Shown one piece after another: positions 8,045-17,753 of a stretch of DNA of 59,979 nt. The notes below the pieces were generated by a model. The model was not told where the DNA came from, did not search any database, and saw only the letters and a list, made by a program, of their open reading frames with translations. Origin of the DNA: Candidatus Levybacteria bacterium RIFCSPLOWO2_12_FULL_39_17 (lineage in GTDB: Bacteria > Patescibacteriota > Microgenomatia > Levybacterales > GWA1-39-11); assembly GCA_001782675.1 (NCBI GenBank), contig MFPJ01000022.1:1-59979 (forward strand), read 5' to 3'. Both the position numbers and the translations under genes were made by a program. Each line of letters begins with the position of its first letter. The stretch's first letter is position 1.

Positions 8045-9082
8045 ATGACCCCATCTAAATATAAGATTTTGATTACAGGAGCAGCAGGATTCATGGGGAG
8101 CCATCTTGTCGATGATTTACTTGATATGGGGCATGAAGTATATGGCGTTGATGATTTATCTGGAGGGTATATGGATAATGTAAATCCCAAAAGCTATTTT
8201 ACAGTGCTTGATCTAAGGGATCGCGAGAAAACAGAAGAGTATATCAAAAAGGTAAAACCGGAAATAGTTTTTCATTTAGCGGCAGATGCGACAGAAGGAA
8301 GAAGTCAATTTACACCCATTAATTGCACGCAAAGAAATTACATGGCCTATCTTAACCTTCTTGTTCCATGTGTAAGTACAGGTTTTAAAAAAATGATTTT
8401 AACTTCTTCGATGAGCGTTTATGGCTCACAGAACCCTCCTTTTGAAGAGAGGATGGAAAGATGTCCTGATGATGTTTATGGCGTTTCAAAGGCGGCCATG
8501 GAAAAGACGACTGAAATTTTAAGTGAGGTTCATGGATTTAAATATGTAATAATCAGACCTCATAATGTATATGGTCCGAGACAAAACATGGCGGATCCTT
8601 ATAGAAATGTTATCGCAATTTTTATTAACTGCCTTCTAAATAATAAAAATTTCTATATTTATGGTGATGGAAATCAAAAGAGGGCCTTTTCTTATATTGA
8701 TGATTTTACTCCATATATAATCAGAGCAGCATTTATTAAAGAAGCGGAGGGAGAAATTTTTAATATTGGCCCAACAAAAGAATATTCAATTAATGAGCTG
8801 GTGAGGGTAGTTTTAAAAAGTTTCTTCCCTAATGGAAACATCCCTAAAAATCTAAAACCTAAATTTTTGCCAATAAGGCCAAAGGAAGTAATTAATGCTT
8901 GGTGCACGGTAAGCAAGGCGGAAAGAAGTCTTGGATATAAGACAACGATAGGTCTTGAAGAAGGTGTCAAGAAAATGATTGAATGGGCAAGAAAAAAAGG
9001 AGCTCAGAAATTTATGTACCTGGATGATCTGGAAATAAAAAATGACAAAACTCCCCTTACATGGAAAAAAAAGCTTATCTAG
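8045..9082 (+). CDS. Extended SDR, UDP-glucose 4-epimerase-like NAD-dependent epimerase
   Basis: A 345-residue extended short-chain dehydrogenase. ILITGAAGFMGSHLVDDLL is the NAD-binding GxxGxxG motif, LTSSMSVYGSQNPPF gives the catalytic Ser, and VYGVSKAAME gives the YxxxK pair. RPHNVYGPRQN and GDGNQKRAFSYIDDF match the sugar-nucleotide-binding region of GalE/WbpP-type epimerases. It probably epimerises or dehydrates an NDP-hexose in the cytosol; position and substrate are uncertain. It has its own promoter and overlaps the next gene by 22 nt. Confidence 0.85.
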   Translation: MTPSKYKILITGAAGFMGSHLVDDLLDMGHEVYGVDDLSGGYMDNVNPKSYFTVLDLRDREKTEEYIKKVKPEIVFHLAADATEGRSQFTPINCTQRNYMAYLNLLVPCVSTGFKKMILTSSMSVYGSQNPPFEERMERCPDDVYGVSKAAMEKTTEILSEVHGFKYVIIRPHNVYGPRQNMADPYRNVIAIFINCLLNNKNFYIYGDGNQKRAFSYIDDFTPYIIRAAFIKEAEGEIFNIGPTKEYSINELVRVVLKSFFPNGNIPKNLKPKFLPIRPKEVINAWCTVSKAERSLGYKTTIGLEEGVKKMIEWARKKGAQKFMYLDDLEIKNDKTPLTWKKKLI

Positions 9083-11466
9083 AATTATTAATTATTTTTT
9101 TTATTTTTACTTTTCTTTCTCTTTTCATTTTTCACCCTATTTTTTTGGACAAAATTCCCTTCAATAGTAACCTTTTGGTTGCCTTCTGGTCTCCATGGAA
9201 ATTTATCATTTGGGAAAAATTTCCCACAGGTATTCCTTTTAAATTTATGAGTGTAGATGAAGTTAGGGAGTTTTATCCTCTTTTGGATTTTACTTATGAT
9301 TCGATAAAAAACAAAACCGTACCGCTTTGGAATCCTTATAATTTTTCAGGCTATCCCCATCTTGCTAATTGGGCAAGCGCCGTTTTTTATCCCCTCCACC
9401 TTTCGATGTTATTTTTTTCAAAAGTTCAAACTTTAATATTTTTGAAACTTAGCGCCGTTATTTTATCAGGATTTTTTACATATCTTTATCTAAGATCAAT
9501 ACTTTTATCCAAATACTCTTCTTTTGCCGGAAGCCTCTTCTTTTCTCTATCATCCACTATGCTTATTTGGAATGCCGAAATTTGGCAATCAGTTCATTCC
9601 TTTTTATGGCTTCCTCTTGCGCTTTTTTCAATTGAAAAATTTGCTCGAACAAATAAATTATCTTTTTTGATTCTTCTTTCAATAAGCATTGCTTTGTCTA
9701 TTATGGCCGGATACATTCAGCCTACGATATATCTTTTAATTTTTGTTTTTACCTATGCCTTATTTAAAACATTTTTGTCAAAAAAAAAGAGGGTTGGAGA
9801 TTTCATTAAACTCAGCGTAGGTATTCTGCTTGGGTTCGGAATATCTGCGGCTCAACTTGTACCGGGAATTGAATCTTATATATTGTCTCCCAGAAGTTCC
9901 GTTGGTCTTAAAGATTTAAACATTAGCTTTCTTATTCCCCTGAATCAGCTGGTAACATTTATTGTCCCTGATTTTTTTGGCAATATTACTACCCAAAATT
10001 GGTTTTTATCAAGACCGGGGCAATATTATGAAAACATGATTTATGTAGGGCTGGTTCCTTTGATCCTTTCTTTTTTTTCTCCTCTTTACAAAAAAGCAAA
10101 ATCTTATTTTGTCTTTTTTTTGTTTTCCGCTCTTATATCTTTGTCATTAGCCTTGGATTTTCCTACCTCAAGAATGTTATATGATTTTTCCGTACCCTTT
10201 CTATCTTCGGCAATTCCAATAAGGGTAGTGTTTGTCTTAAGCTTTGCGGTTTCTATCTTGGGCGCTCTGGGTCTTGAGTGGTGGATTGAAAACAGCGACA
10301 ATAAGAAAAAGCTACTTGCCATACTTCCTCCTTTTTTGATCTTTGCGATTTTAGGGCTATTTTTAATCTATGCCATTCGGACAAATCTCCAAATTAAAGG
10401 TTTCCCAAACGATTGGTATATAATTTCAGCCAGAAATTCGGCTATCCCCTTTGCTGTTTTTATTTTTTGTCTTTCGATTGTTTTGCTCGGGTTTTTCAAA
10501 AAAAGTTTAAGAAAACCTTTGGTTTTGGTTTTGTATTTGATATTCGCATTGCAATCATTTGTTTTTGCGCAAAAATATTTTGCGTTCTCGAATGCCGAAT
10601 TTCTTTATCCAAGAGCGCCTTTTCTTGAATTCATAAAGAAAAATCAAGGCTTACACAGGTATTGGGGTTATGGTTCCGCATCGCTTGCCAATAATTTTGC
10701 AACAGTTTATAAAATATATTCACCGGAAGGGTATGACCCCGTTAACATAAGAGCATATAACGAATTGCTCTCTTCTTCAAGAAAAGCAAAATATGATGGA
10801 ATATTCTCAAGATCAGATGCTCTTCTTTATCCGGTCTCAGATTTTCCTTTTGAAAGCGCAATGAGTACAAAGTACAGGATAATGGATTTATTGGCTATAA
10901 AATATATAGGTTTTGAGAAGTCGGAGTTTGAGAAAATAAATAAGCAGAGGCTCTCTCCTGAAAGATTTAAGAAAGCATGGGAGGATAAAAATTTTATTGT
11001 TTTTGAAAATCTGAAAGTTTATCCAAGAGCGTACCTTTCATCTTTTTACCTAAATATTCAGGATCAGAAAAAGGCAATCAATAAATTGTACGAGCCTTCA
11101 TTTGATAGCCGTAAAACCGTAATACTCTCAGAAAAAGTTCCCCTAGCCGGAAAGGTTGGGGTAGGATCGGCTTCAATAGTATCTTATTCCCCCAATAGAG
11201 TAGCAGTAAAAGTTGCAAGTGAAAAACCTCAGGTTCTGGTTTTGTCAGATGCTTTTTATCCGGGTTGGAAGGCAGAAGTTAACAATATGCCATCTAGAAT
11301 ATTTCTCGCAAATTCGGCGCTTCGAGCAGTTGTTGTCCCGGAAGGAAAAAGTAATGTAATTTTTGAATATAAGCCTTTAAGTTTTTATCTCGGTATATTC
11401 ATAACTCTTTTCAGCCTGGCTGTTTCGGGAGGAGTAGTTTTTCTATCCGGCAAAAAACACCTTTAA
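9061..11466 (+). CDS. YfhO-like polytopic membrane protein
   Basis: An 801-residue membrane protein, the most complete of the three YfhO-like paralogues here. About 12 membrane segments occupy residues 1-510, with VPLWNPYNFSGYPH in the first external loop and the LVTFIVPDFFGNITTQNW loop also seen in the 3314 paralogue. The external domain carries PEGYDPVNIRAYNEL and DAFYPGWKAEVNN, and a final helix closes the protein (SFYLGIFITLFSLAVSGGV). The family is thought to transfer a sugar from a polyprenyl-phosphate carrier to a surface glycan. The gene starts inside the 3' end of the SDR gene. Confidence 0.85.
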   Translation: MEKKAYLELLIIFFIFTFLSLFIFHPIFLDKIPFNSNLLVAFWSPWKFIIWEKFPTGIPFKFMSVDEVREFYPLLDFTYDSIKNKTVPLWNPYNFSGYPHLANWASAVFYPLHLSMLFFSKVQTLIFLKLSAVILSGFFTYLYLRSILLSKYSSFAGSLFFSLSSTMLIWNAEIWQSVHSFLWLPLALFSIEKFARTNKLSFLILLSISIALSIMAGYIQPTIYLLIFVFTYALFKTFLSKKKRVGDFIKLSVGILLGFGISAAQLVPGIESYILSPRSSVGLKDLNISFLIPLNQLVTFIVPDFFGNITTQNWFLSRPGQYYENMIYVGLVPLILSFFSPLYKKAKSYFVFFLFSALISLSLALDFPTSRMLYDFSVPFLSSAIPIRVVFVLSFAVSILGALGLEWWIENSDNKKKLLAILPPFLIFAILGLFLIYAIRTNLQIKGFPNDWYIISARNSAIPFAVFIFCLSIVLLGFFKKSLRKPLVLVLYLIFALQSFVFAQKYFAFSNAEFLYPRAPFLEFIKKNQGLHRYWGYGSASLANNFATVYKIYSPEGYDPVNIRAYNELLSSSRKAKYDGIFSRSDALLYPVSDFPFESAMSTKYRIMDLLAIKYIGFEKSEFEKINKQRLSPERFKKAWEDKNFIVFENLKVYPRAYLSSFYLNIQDQKKAINKLYEPSFDSRKTVILSEKVPLAGKVGVGSASIVSYSPNRVAVKVASEKPQVLVLSDAFYPGWKAEVNNMPSRIFLANSALRAVVVPEGKSNVIFEYKPLSFYLGIFITLFSLAVSGGVVFLSGKKHL

Positions 11467-11527
11467 TTTTATGGCTTTTAAGAATAAAGTTCTTTTAGGT
11501 TTTATTAGTTATCAGGAGAAAGTATCT

Positions 11528-12766
11528 ATGAATTTGAAACTGGACACCGTTCTTGCTTACGCTCTTATAATCCCCTACATACTTTCCGTCGGACTTGCGC
11601 CAAAAAGTACTCCTTTTTGGCTTTTTACATTAATTTTTATCGGGTTAATTTCTTATTTGGTTCTTGACCTTTCAAAATTAAAACAAGTCTTTTACGAAAG
11701 AGCTAAAAACATACTTCTTTGGGCCCTTTTAATTGTCATAATAGGTAGCAGTTTCTTTTCGACAATTTTTACAAGGTATACAACTTTTCCTACATACCAA
11801 GTTCACGATATTATTATTCAGCAGGAGGCAGCAATTCGTTTTCTTTTGATTGGAAAAAATCCATATTCCGAACATTATCTTGAAACTCCTCTTGCCAAGT
11901 GGCGCTATTCAGATAATCCAAATGAAAAAAATCCGGCACTATGGCATTTTGTTATGGAACCTTTTTATCTCTTGTTCTCTTTACCATTTTATTTTATAAG
12001 CGGGAGGCTATTTGGATACTTTGACGGAAGATTTCCTCTAATTTTTCTTTTTTTTACTACATTATTTTTCGCTTATAAATTAATAGCAGAAGGGGAGAAA
12101 AAACGCTCCTTCCTGCTTCTTCTGGCATTTAATCCGTCCATGATATATTACACTCTGGAAGGACGTTCCGATTACTTCATGTTTGGATTTCTTTTCGCAG
12201 GATTCTATTTCTTGTTTAAAGAGAAGTTGTTTTTATCAGCGGTCTTGATGGCTTTTGCTTTTGCCGTTAAGCAATCGGCTTGGCCTTTATTCCCCTTTTA
12301 TTTTGCATATTTATTTTTTAAACATAAAAACAAAATTTTTAAAACTCTTAGTCTTTTTTCTTTTACTTTTGCAAGCGTCGTATTGCCTTTTGTTCTCTGG
12401 AATCCTAAGGCATTTTACAAAAGTACAATTCTTTACCTTTCCGGCAACACAGAATTCAGCTATCCTATTTCAGGGTATGGTTTTGGAATGCTGCTCAATC
12501 AATTCGGAATCATTAAGGACATTCATGACAAGACTTTCCCATTTTTTATCTTCCAGCTTGTCGTGGGACTGCCTCTTCTTTGGTTTCTGATCAAATATCT
12601 TAAAAAAAATCTTTCGGTTAAAATCCTTGTTATTGTTTATGGAATATTTCTATTTGTTTACTGGTATTTTTCAAGATACTTTAATAATAATCACATAGCT
12701 TTCTTGTCTTTACTTTTCACCTCCGCCTATTTTTGGCCTCAAAAAAATGAAGTTGTTAATAAATAA
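11528..12766 (+). CDS. GT87/DUF2029-like polytopic glycosyltransferase
   Basis: A polytopic protein with about 11 membrane segments. The track starts it at 11471, but an internal ATG at 11528 is preceded by AGGAGAA, one of the few strong ribosome-binding sites here, and gives MNLKLDTVLAYALIIPYI, where the first helix begins; 11528 is preferred. VHDIIIQQEAAIRFLLIGKNPYSEHY, LAFNPSMIYYTLEGRSDYFM and FAFAVKQSAWPLFPFYFAYL resemble the DUF2029 (GT87) mannosyltransferases, GT-C enzymes that use polyprenyl-phosphate mannose. A conserved Asp sits in the first external loop. The sugar is not certain. It overlaps the next gene by 20 nt. Confidence 0.75.
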   Translation: MNLKLDTVLAYALIIPYILSVGLAPKSTPFWLFTLIFIGLISYLVLDLSKLKQVFYERAKNILLWALLIVIIGSSFFSTIFTRYTTFPTYQVHDIIIQQEAAIRFLLIGKNPYSEHYLETPLAKWRYSDNPNEKNPALWHFVMEPFYLLFSLPFYFISGRLFGYFDGRFPLIFLFFTTLFFAYKLIAEGEKKRSFLLLLAFNPSMIYYTLEGRSDYFMFGFLFAGFYFLFKEKLFLSAVLMAFAFAVKQSAWPLFPFYFAYLFFKHKNKIFKTLSLFSFTFASVVLPFVLWNPKAFYKSTILYLSGNTEFSYPISGYGFGMLLNQFGIIKDIHDKTFPFFIFQLVVGLPLLWFLIKYLKKNLSVKILVIVYGIFLFVYWYFSRYFNNNHIAFLSLLFTSAYFWPQKNEVVNK

Positions 12767-14381
12767 CAAATTTAAAAACATCTTTTTCTTAATTTTAGTG
12801 TCATTAATATTTGTAATTCCTCTTTTTTCCTCAAATTTTTATGCTTCTCACGACGGGGAGGCGATAATTGCAAGATTTGGCGCTTATGTTAAAGCATCTA
12901 ATGACGGTCAGTTTCCCCTGCGTTGGGCGGGGGATCTAAACTTCAGATATGGATCGCCTGTTTTAATTTTCTATTATCCCCTTCCGGGAATCTTTTTGAT
13001 TCCTTTAAATGCTATAGGTATAAGTTTGGAAAATACTTTTAAAATAATTATCGGTTTTTCATTTATCCTTTCATTCGTCTCATTTTATCTTTGGATTCGT
13101 GAATTAGTGAAAGACGAATATGCCGCTTTGCTTGGGGGTATATTATATGGTCTGACCCCATATCATTTTCTTAATTTATATGTTAGAGCCGGAGTTGCGG
13201 AGCTCATGGCTTTGTCTCTTGTTCCATTGGTCTTTTTATTTATAGAAAAAGCATCAAAAAAAGTAGACCTAAGATATGTTATCGCCGGAGGAGTTCTCTA
13301 CGGGCTTTTAATTCTCTCCCACAATTCTGTCAGTTTATTATTCACTCCAATTTTCTTAGCATATTCTTTTTTGAGAGGCAAAAACAAACAAGCTATTTTC
13401 CAGAGCTTATCGATATTAATTCTGGGACTTTTTATTTCTGCTTTTTTTTGGCTTCCTGCAATTGTTGAGGCAAAATATACAAATGCAAAATTATTTATTG
13501 ATATGTTTAAGCTTCAGTTTCCTTCTTTTTGGAAGCTTGTCTATTCCCCTTGGGGTTTTGGACCGGAAGTAAATAGGGAGAGAGGGCTGTCTCCGCAAAT
13601 AGGCCCCATGAACCTATTTTTAGTCATAATTTCGCTATTATTTCTGTTTAAAAAAAACGAATCTAAAAAACTTTTTATATTCTGGTTCGTAGTTTTTCTG
13701 CTTTCGACTTTATTAATACTTAATATATCTACTCCTGTTTGGGAAATTGTTCCCTTTTTGAAAAGCCTGCAATATCCCTGGAGAATTGTTGGAATTTCAA
13801 GTTTTGCAGCTGTGGTTCTGGTTTCTCTTTGGTTGAGGTCTGTTAATAATTTTTTTCGACTCGCGATCCTCGCAGCAATTTTAATCTATTCTATTCAATT
13901 TCTGAAAGTAAATTACATTCCTTCAAAACCAGACTCTTTCTATTTTAATTATTCATCAACAACTTATTATCATAGCGAGGCAAGTCCCATTTGGACAGCA
14001 GGGGATTTCGGAGATTATCCCAAAAAAAATATCGAGATAATATCGGGTCAAGGTTCAATAAATGCCTCAAAAAGGAAATCAAATATTCATGAATTCACAG
14101 TGAAAGGCGAAACGGCTTTGGAAGTCTTGGACAATACAGTTTATTTTCCGGGATGGCAGGTCTTGGTAGATGGGGGAAAAACACCGATAGAGTTTCAGAA
14201 CGCCTATCATAGAGGATTAATAACTTTTAGAGTTCCAAAAGGAGAACATCTCATTAAGGTTATTTTTGGAGAATCTCCTCTCCGTTTATTTGCTGATTTG
14301 ATTTCGTTGACTACTTTGTTTTGCATCTTCTTGCTGATTCTTCTAAAATCTAAATTGGAGAAACTAATTTTAAAATTTTGA
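12747..14381 (+). CDS. Polytopic membrane protein with PTPS-related domain (pfam10131-like)
   Basis: A 544-residue protein with about 12 membrane segments and a C-terminal external domain. The N-terminal loop FYASHDGEAIIARFGAYVKA followed by FPLRWAGDLNFRYGSP, then YHFLNLYVRAGVAELMAL, are features of the 6-pyruvoyl-tetrahydropterin-synthase-related membrane family. Despite the name these are GT-C-like proteins, not pterin enzymes. The external domain ends in VYFPGWQVLVDGGKTP, the same YFPGW motif found in YfhO-like proteins, and a last helix. A paralogue lies at 29701. Function is inferred as extracytoplasmic glycosyl transfer. Confidence 0.75.
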   Translation: MKLLINNKFKNIFFLILVSLIFVIPLFSSNFYASHDGEAIIARFGAYVKASNDGQFPLRWAGDLNFRYGSPVLIFYYPLPGIFLIPLNAIGISLENTFKIIIGFSFILSFVSFYLWIRELVKDEYAALLGGILYGLTPYHFLNLYVRAGVAELMALSLVPLVFLFIEKASKKVDLRYVIAGGVLYGLLILSHNSVSLLFTPIFLAYSFLRGKNKQAIFQSLSILILGLFISAFFWLPAIVEAKYTNAKLFIDMFKLQFPSFWKLVYSPWGFGPEVNRERGLSPQIGPMNLFLVIISLLFLFKKNESKKLFIFWFVVFLLSTLLILNISTPVWEIVPFLKSLQYPWRIVGISSFAAVVLVSLWLRSVNNFFRLAILAAILIYSIQFLKVNYIPSKPDSFYFNYSSTTYYHSEASPIWTAGDFGDYPKKNIEIISGQGSINASKRKSNIHEFTVKGETALEVLDNTVYFPGWQVLVDGGKTPIEFQNAYHRGLITFRVPKGEHLIKVIFGESPLRLFADLISLTTLFCIFLLILLKSKLEKLILKF

Positions 14382-16072
14382 AGTATTTTTTTCTTCCTTT
14401 GTTATTTGTAATGCTTTTAGGTTTAGTCTTAAGACTTGCGTTTTTGGGTCAAATACCGCAAGGGCTTCATAGGGACGAGGCATTTTTGGGCTACAATGCT
14501 TATTCAATTCTGAAAACAGGCTCCGATATCAGCGGGAATTTTTTACCGATACACCTTGAGTCTTTTTACTTTAGTCCAAATGGGTACTCATATTTTTCGA
14601 TTCCCTTCATATTGATTTTCGGTCTTAATTCTTTTTCAATTAGGCTTGCCTCATTTTTATTCGGTTCCCTTACTATTCCATTAATCTACTTTTTATCCGT
14701 GAAACTATTTGAAAAAAATAAGAACAAAAGATTAATATCCCTGCTTTCAGCTTTGTTTTTGGCAATTTCTCCCTGGCATATCAATTTATCCAGAACCGCA
14801 ACTGACAATGTCATTGTGCTTTTTTTCATAACCTTAGCAGTATGGATTTATGTTTCCTCAAATAAAAATGTTTACTTAAGAGTTCTTTCTTATCTATTTT
14901 TCGGAATAAATACTTTTATTTATCAAGCTCCTCGAGCTTTTACGCCTCTTTTAATTCCAATATTGTTTTTATTTACTTCATGGATGCAGAAGAGAAATCG
15001 CGGAAAATTATTACTTGAGATTGTTTTATTCTTGGTTATAATTATTGCTCCGATTTTGATAATACTTTCAAATAAGAACTTGACGGCAAGAATTAGTGAT
15101 TTAAGCATTCTTAATCATCCGCAAACAAAATTGGTACTTCAAGAGCAAATCACGATAGACTCGGTAGCAGGACTACCTTACCCGTTGATTCGGCTTTTTC
15201 ATAATAAGATTACCGGATATTTTTTGACGATGAGTGAAAATTATTTCAAACATTTTTCATTCGATTTTCTCTTTTTGGATAAAGGTTTTCCTGACAGATA
15301 TAGAATCCCGGGATCGGGACTCTTATACATCTTTCAACTGCCCCTTATTTTGATAGGATTATTTTTACTCTTTAAAAAAGAAATAAGGACAGGAATATTT
15401 TTATTGCTGTGGCTTTTAATTTCTTTTGTAGGCTCGGCTCTGACATTTGATGATATCCCGAATCTTCAGCGGACATTATTTGCTGTTGTACCTTTTTCTA
15501 TATTGTCAGCATATGGAGCAGTATGCTTTGCGCATCCTGCCAGCCCGCTTCGCCGAATCGAGGCGAGCAGGCAGGTAGTAAATATGCATATAAAATATTT
15601 AATATTTTCTTTATGTATTTTATTTTTAATGTTTAATTTTTTATATTATATTGTCCAATATTATATTCAGGGGAAGGTTTACAGACCATGGTATAGGCAA
15701 GACGGATATAAAGAATTAGTTGAAAATGTAAATACTTACATTCCCAGTTATAAATATGCGATTATTACTTCAAGAGAAACAGCTCCTACAATATTTTTCC
15801 TTTTTTTCGGCAAATATGATCCGGCTCTTTTCCAAAATCAAACTAAAAATATAGATATGGAAAAGTCGGATCATGTAAGCTTTGCAAATTATAGATTTTC
15901 TGAAGAAGAATGTCCGTTGAAAGTCGATCCTAAAACTGAAGCTTTAACAGGAGAGAAGGGAATCCTATATGTGAACAGTTCTTTATGCAAAGACCCTAAA
16001 GGAGCCAGGGTAATAGATGTAATAAAAAGGGCAGACGGTTCGGAAGTTTTCCGGATTTTAGATTTAAAATAG
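14378..16072 (+). CDS. GT39/GT83-like polytopic glycosyltransferase, array member 1
   Basis: A 564-residue GT-C protein; the start is TTG overlapping the previous stop (TTGA). The first external loop GLHRDEAFLGYNAYSILKTG holds the acidic DE pair that in PMT/ArnT enzymes acts at the catalytic centre. Next come LFLAISPWHINLSRTATDN and LVLQEQITIDS, then an external C-terminal domain ending GILYVNSSLCKDP. It is the first of five paralogues sharing DE-x-GYN(A/S)YS and AISPWH. A GC-rich hairpin insert (15536-15575) codes for HPASPLRRIEASRQ within an AT-rich stretch, and the adjacent 55 bp are nearly identical to part of the 19378 gene. Confidence 0.83.
   Translation: MKYFFLPLLFVMLLGLVLRLAFLGQIPQGLHRDEAFLGYNAYSILKTGSDISGNFLPIHLESFYFSPNGYSYFSIPFILIFGLNSFSIRLASFLFGSLTIPLIYFLSVKLFEKNKNKRLISLLSALFLAISPWHINLSRTATDNVIVLFFITLAVWIYVSSNKNVYLRVLSYLFFGINTFIYQAPRAFTPLLIPILFLFTSWMQKRNRGKLLLEIVLFLVIIIAPILIILSNKNLTARISDLSILNHPQTKLVLQEQITIDSVAGLPYPLIRLFHNKITGYFLTMSENYFKHFSFDFLFLDKGFPDRYRIPGSGLLYIFQLPLILIGLFLLFKKEIRTGIFLLLWLLISFVGSALTFDDIPNLQRTLFAVVPFSILSAYGAVCFAHPASPLRRIEASRQVVNMHIKYLIFSLCILFLMFNFLYYIVQYYIQGKVYRPWYRQDGYKELVENVNTYIPSYKYAIITSRETAPTIFFLFFGKYDPALFQNQTKNIDMEKSDHVSFANYRFSEEECPLKVDPKTEALTGEKGILYVNSSLCKDPKGARVIDVIKRADGSEVFRILDLK
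15536..15575 (+). repeat. GC-rich palindromic insert inside GT39-like gene
   Basis: Imperfect hairpin: CCTGCC (15536-15541) pairs with GGCAGG (15570-15575), and GCTTCGCC with GGCGAGC inside it. It is far richer in G+C than the surrounding gene and adds about a dozen polar residues (HPASPLRRIEASRQ) next to a membrane helix. Confidence 0.75.
15574..15630 (+). repeat. Near-identical block shared with the 19378 gene (copy 1)
   Basis: From TAGTAAATAT through ATATAAAATATTTAATATTT to CTTTATGTATTTTATTTTT this matches 20561-20612 with about three differences, although the paralogues diverge strongly on both sides. It encodes NMHIKYLIFSLCILF. Confidence 0.7.
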
Positions 16073-16073
16073 T

Positions 16074-17717
16074 ATGTTTAAGAGGATAAATTTTTTATTA
16101 CTTTTAATTTTCTTTTTAGGTTTTGTTTTACGATTTTGGAACTTGGGAAATATCCCCTCTGGTTTTGACGCAGATGAAGCAGCTTTTGGCTACAACTCCT
16201 ATTCAATATTAAAAACCGGTGCCGATGAATATGGAAAAATCCTGCCGTTAACACTTAAGTCTTTTGGAGAATACAAGCCAGCTTTGTATTCATATCTTGC
16301 GATCCCTTTTGTCTATTTTTTTGGACTTACCCCTTTTGCCGTAAGATTGCCCTCTGCTATTTTTGGTTCTTTGACTGTGGTTCTTTTTTATTTCTTCATT
16401 TCAAATTTATTCAAAGATAAAAAGCTAGCGTTTTTTGCATCTTTTATTCTTGCGATTTCTCCCTGGCACATTAACTTATCAAGGACGGTTAGCGAAGTTG
16501 TAGTTTCCATTTTTTTTGTTTTGTTAATGCTTTATTCTTTAAATGTTTTTACAAAAGAAAATAAAAACAAATGGTTTATAGTCTCCTTTATTTGTGCTAT
16601 TTTATCGGTTTTGTCTTATACTGCTTCGCGCATTTTTATTCCTATGCTTCTGTTGATTTTTCTATTCTCCTTTCAAAAGAAAGACAATTTTTCAAAAATC
16701 AAGAAAAAATACTTTGTTTTTTTTGCAGTAATTATTTTTTTTGTCGCGGCATATACTCTTCTTGATTCTGCCAGTAGAATTCGCCAAATAAATATCTTTG
16801 AACATCCCCAAACCAAACTGGTTTTAGAAGAACAAATAAGGGAGAACGGATCGATTCCTGCGATTGTAACGAGAGTATTTCATAATAAGGTGATTAACTA
16901 TTCCAGAACGGCCTTTGAAAATTATCAGAAGTATTTTACGCTTGACTATTTCTTTCTAAACGGAGGACTGCCGCAAAGAATGAAAATTCCCGATTCTGGA
17001 TTAGTTTTTTTCTGGCAATTACCATTTGTTTTGTTGGGTTTTTATTTGGCATTTAGGAAAAAAATCCCCGAAGTAATGCTTATGATATTATGGTGGCTTG
17101 TTTTGCTGATCCCCGTTTCACTAACGTTTGATGAAGTACCAAATGTGTATAGATCTGCCATTATAATTTTTCCTATATCTCTTCTTTCTTCTTTTGGACT
17201 AGTATCTTTTTTTGAAGGCAAAATTCCATTTATTAAAAAGGTCTTGATAGCTTTTCTTATAATATTCGCATTTTGGGAACTATCTTATTATTTGTTGCAG
17301 TATTACGTGAGACAGGAAAATCATAAGCCATGGTATAGAGGATATGCTTTTAAAGAATTGGTGGGAGAAATAGGCAAACAATATCCTCGCTATCGAAAAA
17401 TAGTAATAACAAAGGCTCACCCTAGCCCATACATATATTTGCTTTTTTACAGTCAATTTGATCCTAATAAATACCAGAATATGGGATCGCCCAAAGATAT
17501 TGGAGGATTTGATAAGTTTGTTTTTATTCCTTATGATTGCCCTTTATCATCTGAATACAATAGTGAGGGAGAACTTAACGGCGAGAAGAATGTTCTGTAT
17601 GTTAACAGCGGAGCATGTCCGATACCTGCAAAAAATGTGAAGGTAGTAAGAATTGTAAAATGGAAAGATGGATCAAGCGCTTTTAATATGATGGAATATT
17701 TTCCACCAAACAAATAA
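16074..17717 (+). CDS. GT39/GT83-like polytopic glycosyltransferase, array member 2
   Basis: A 547-residue GT-C protein with about 12 membrane segments. GFDADEAAFGYNSYSILKTG gives the acidic first loop, then SFGEYKPALYSYLAIPF and FILAISPWHINLSRTVSEV. HPQTKLVLEEQIREN corresponds to HPQTKLVLQEQI of the preceding gene, making these two the closest pair. The C-terminal external part ends NVLYVNSGACPIPAKNVKVV. It begins one base after the previous stop and has no clear ribosome-binding site. Probably transfers a sugar from polyprenyl phosphate; donor and acceptor are unknown. Confidence 0.83.
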   Translation: MFKRINFLLLLIFFLGFVLRFWNLGNIPSGFDADEAAFGYNSYSILKTGADEYGKILPLTLKSFGEYKPALYSYLAIPFVYFFGLTPFAVRLPSAIFGSLTVVLFYFFISNLFKDKKLAFFASFILAISPWHINLSRTVSEVVVSIFFVLLMLYSLNVFTKENKNKWFIVSFICAILSVLSYTASRIFIPMLLLIFLFSFQKKDNFSKIKKKYFVFFAVIIFFVAAYTLLDSASRIRQINIFEHPQTKLVLEEQIRENGSIPAIVTRVFHNKVINYSRTAFENYQKYFTLDYFFLNGGLPQRMKIPDSGLVFFWQLPFVLLGFYLAFRKKIPEVMLMILWWLVLLIPVSLTFDEVPNVYRSAIIIFPISLLSSFGLVSFFEGKIPFIKKVLIAFLIIFAFWELSYYLLQYYVRQENHKPWYRGYAFKELVGEIGKQYPRYRKIVITKAHPSPYIYLLFYSQFDPNKYQNMGSPKDIGGFDKFVFIPYDCPLSSEYNSEGELNGEKNVLYVNSGACPIPAKNVKVVRIVKWKDGSSAFNMMEYFPPNK

Positions 17718-17740
17718 ATTTTGTTGTTTCGGGTTTCATA

Positions 17741-17746
17741 TATAAT
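17741..17746 (+). promoter_or_regulatory. -10 element before array member 3
   Basis: TATAAT at 17741-17746, seven bases before the ATG at 17754, in a 36 nt intergenic gap. TTTTGT with 16 nt or TTGTTG with 14 nt spacing are poor -35 candidates. The position supports the 17754 start over the track start at 17721. Confidence 0.5.
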
Positions 17747-17753
17747 ATCAGTA

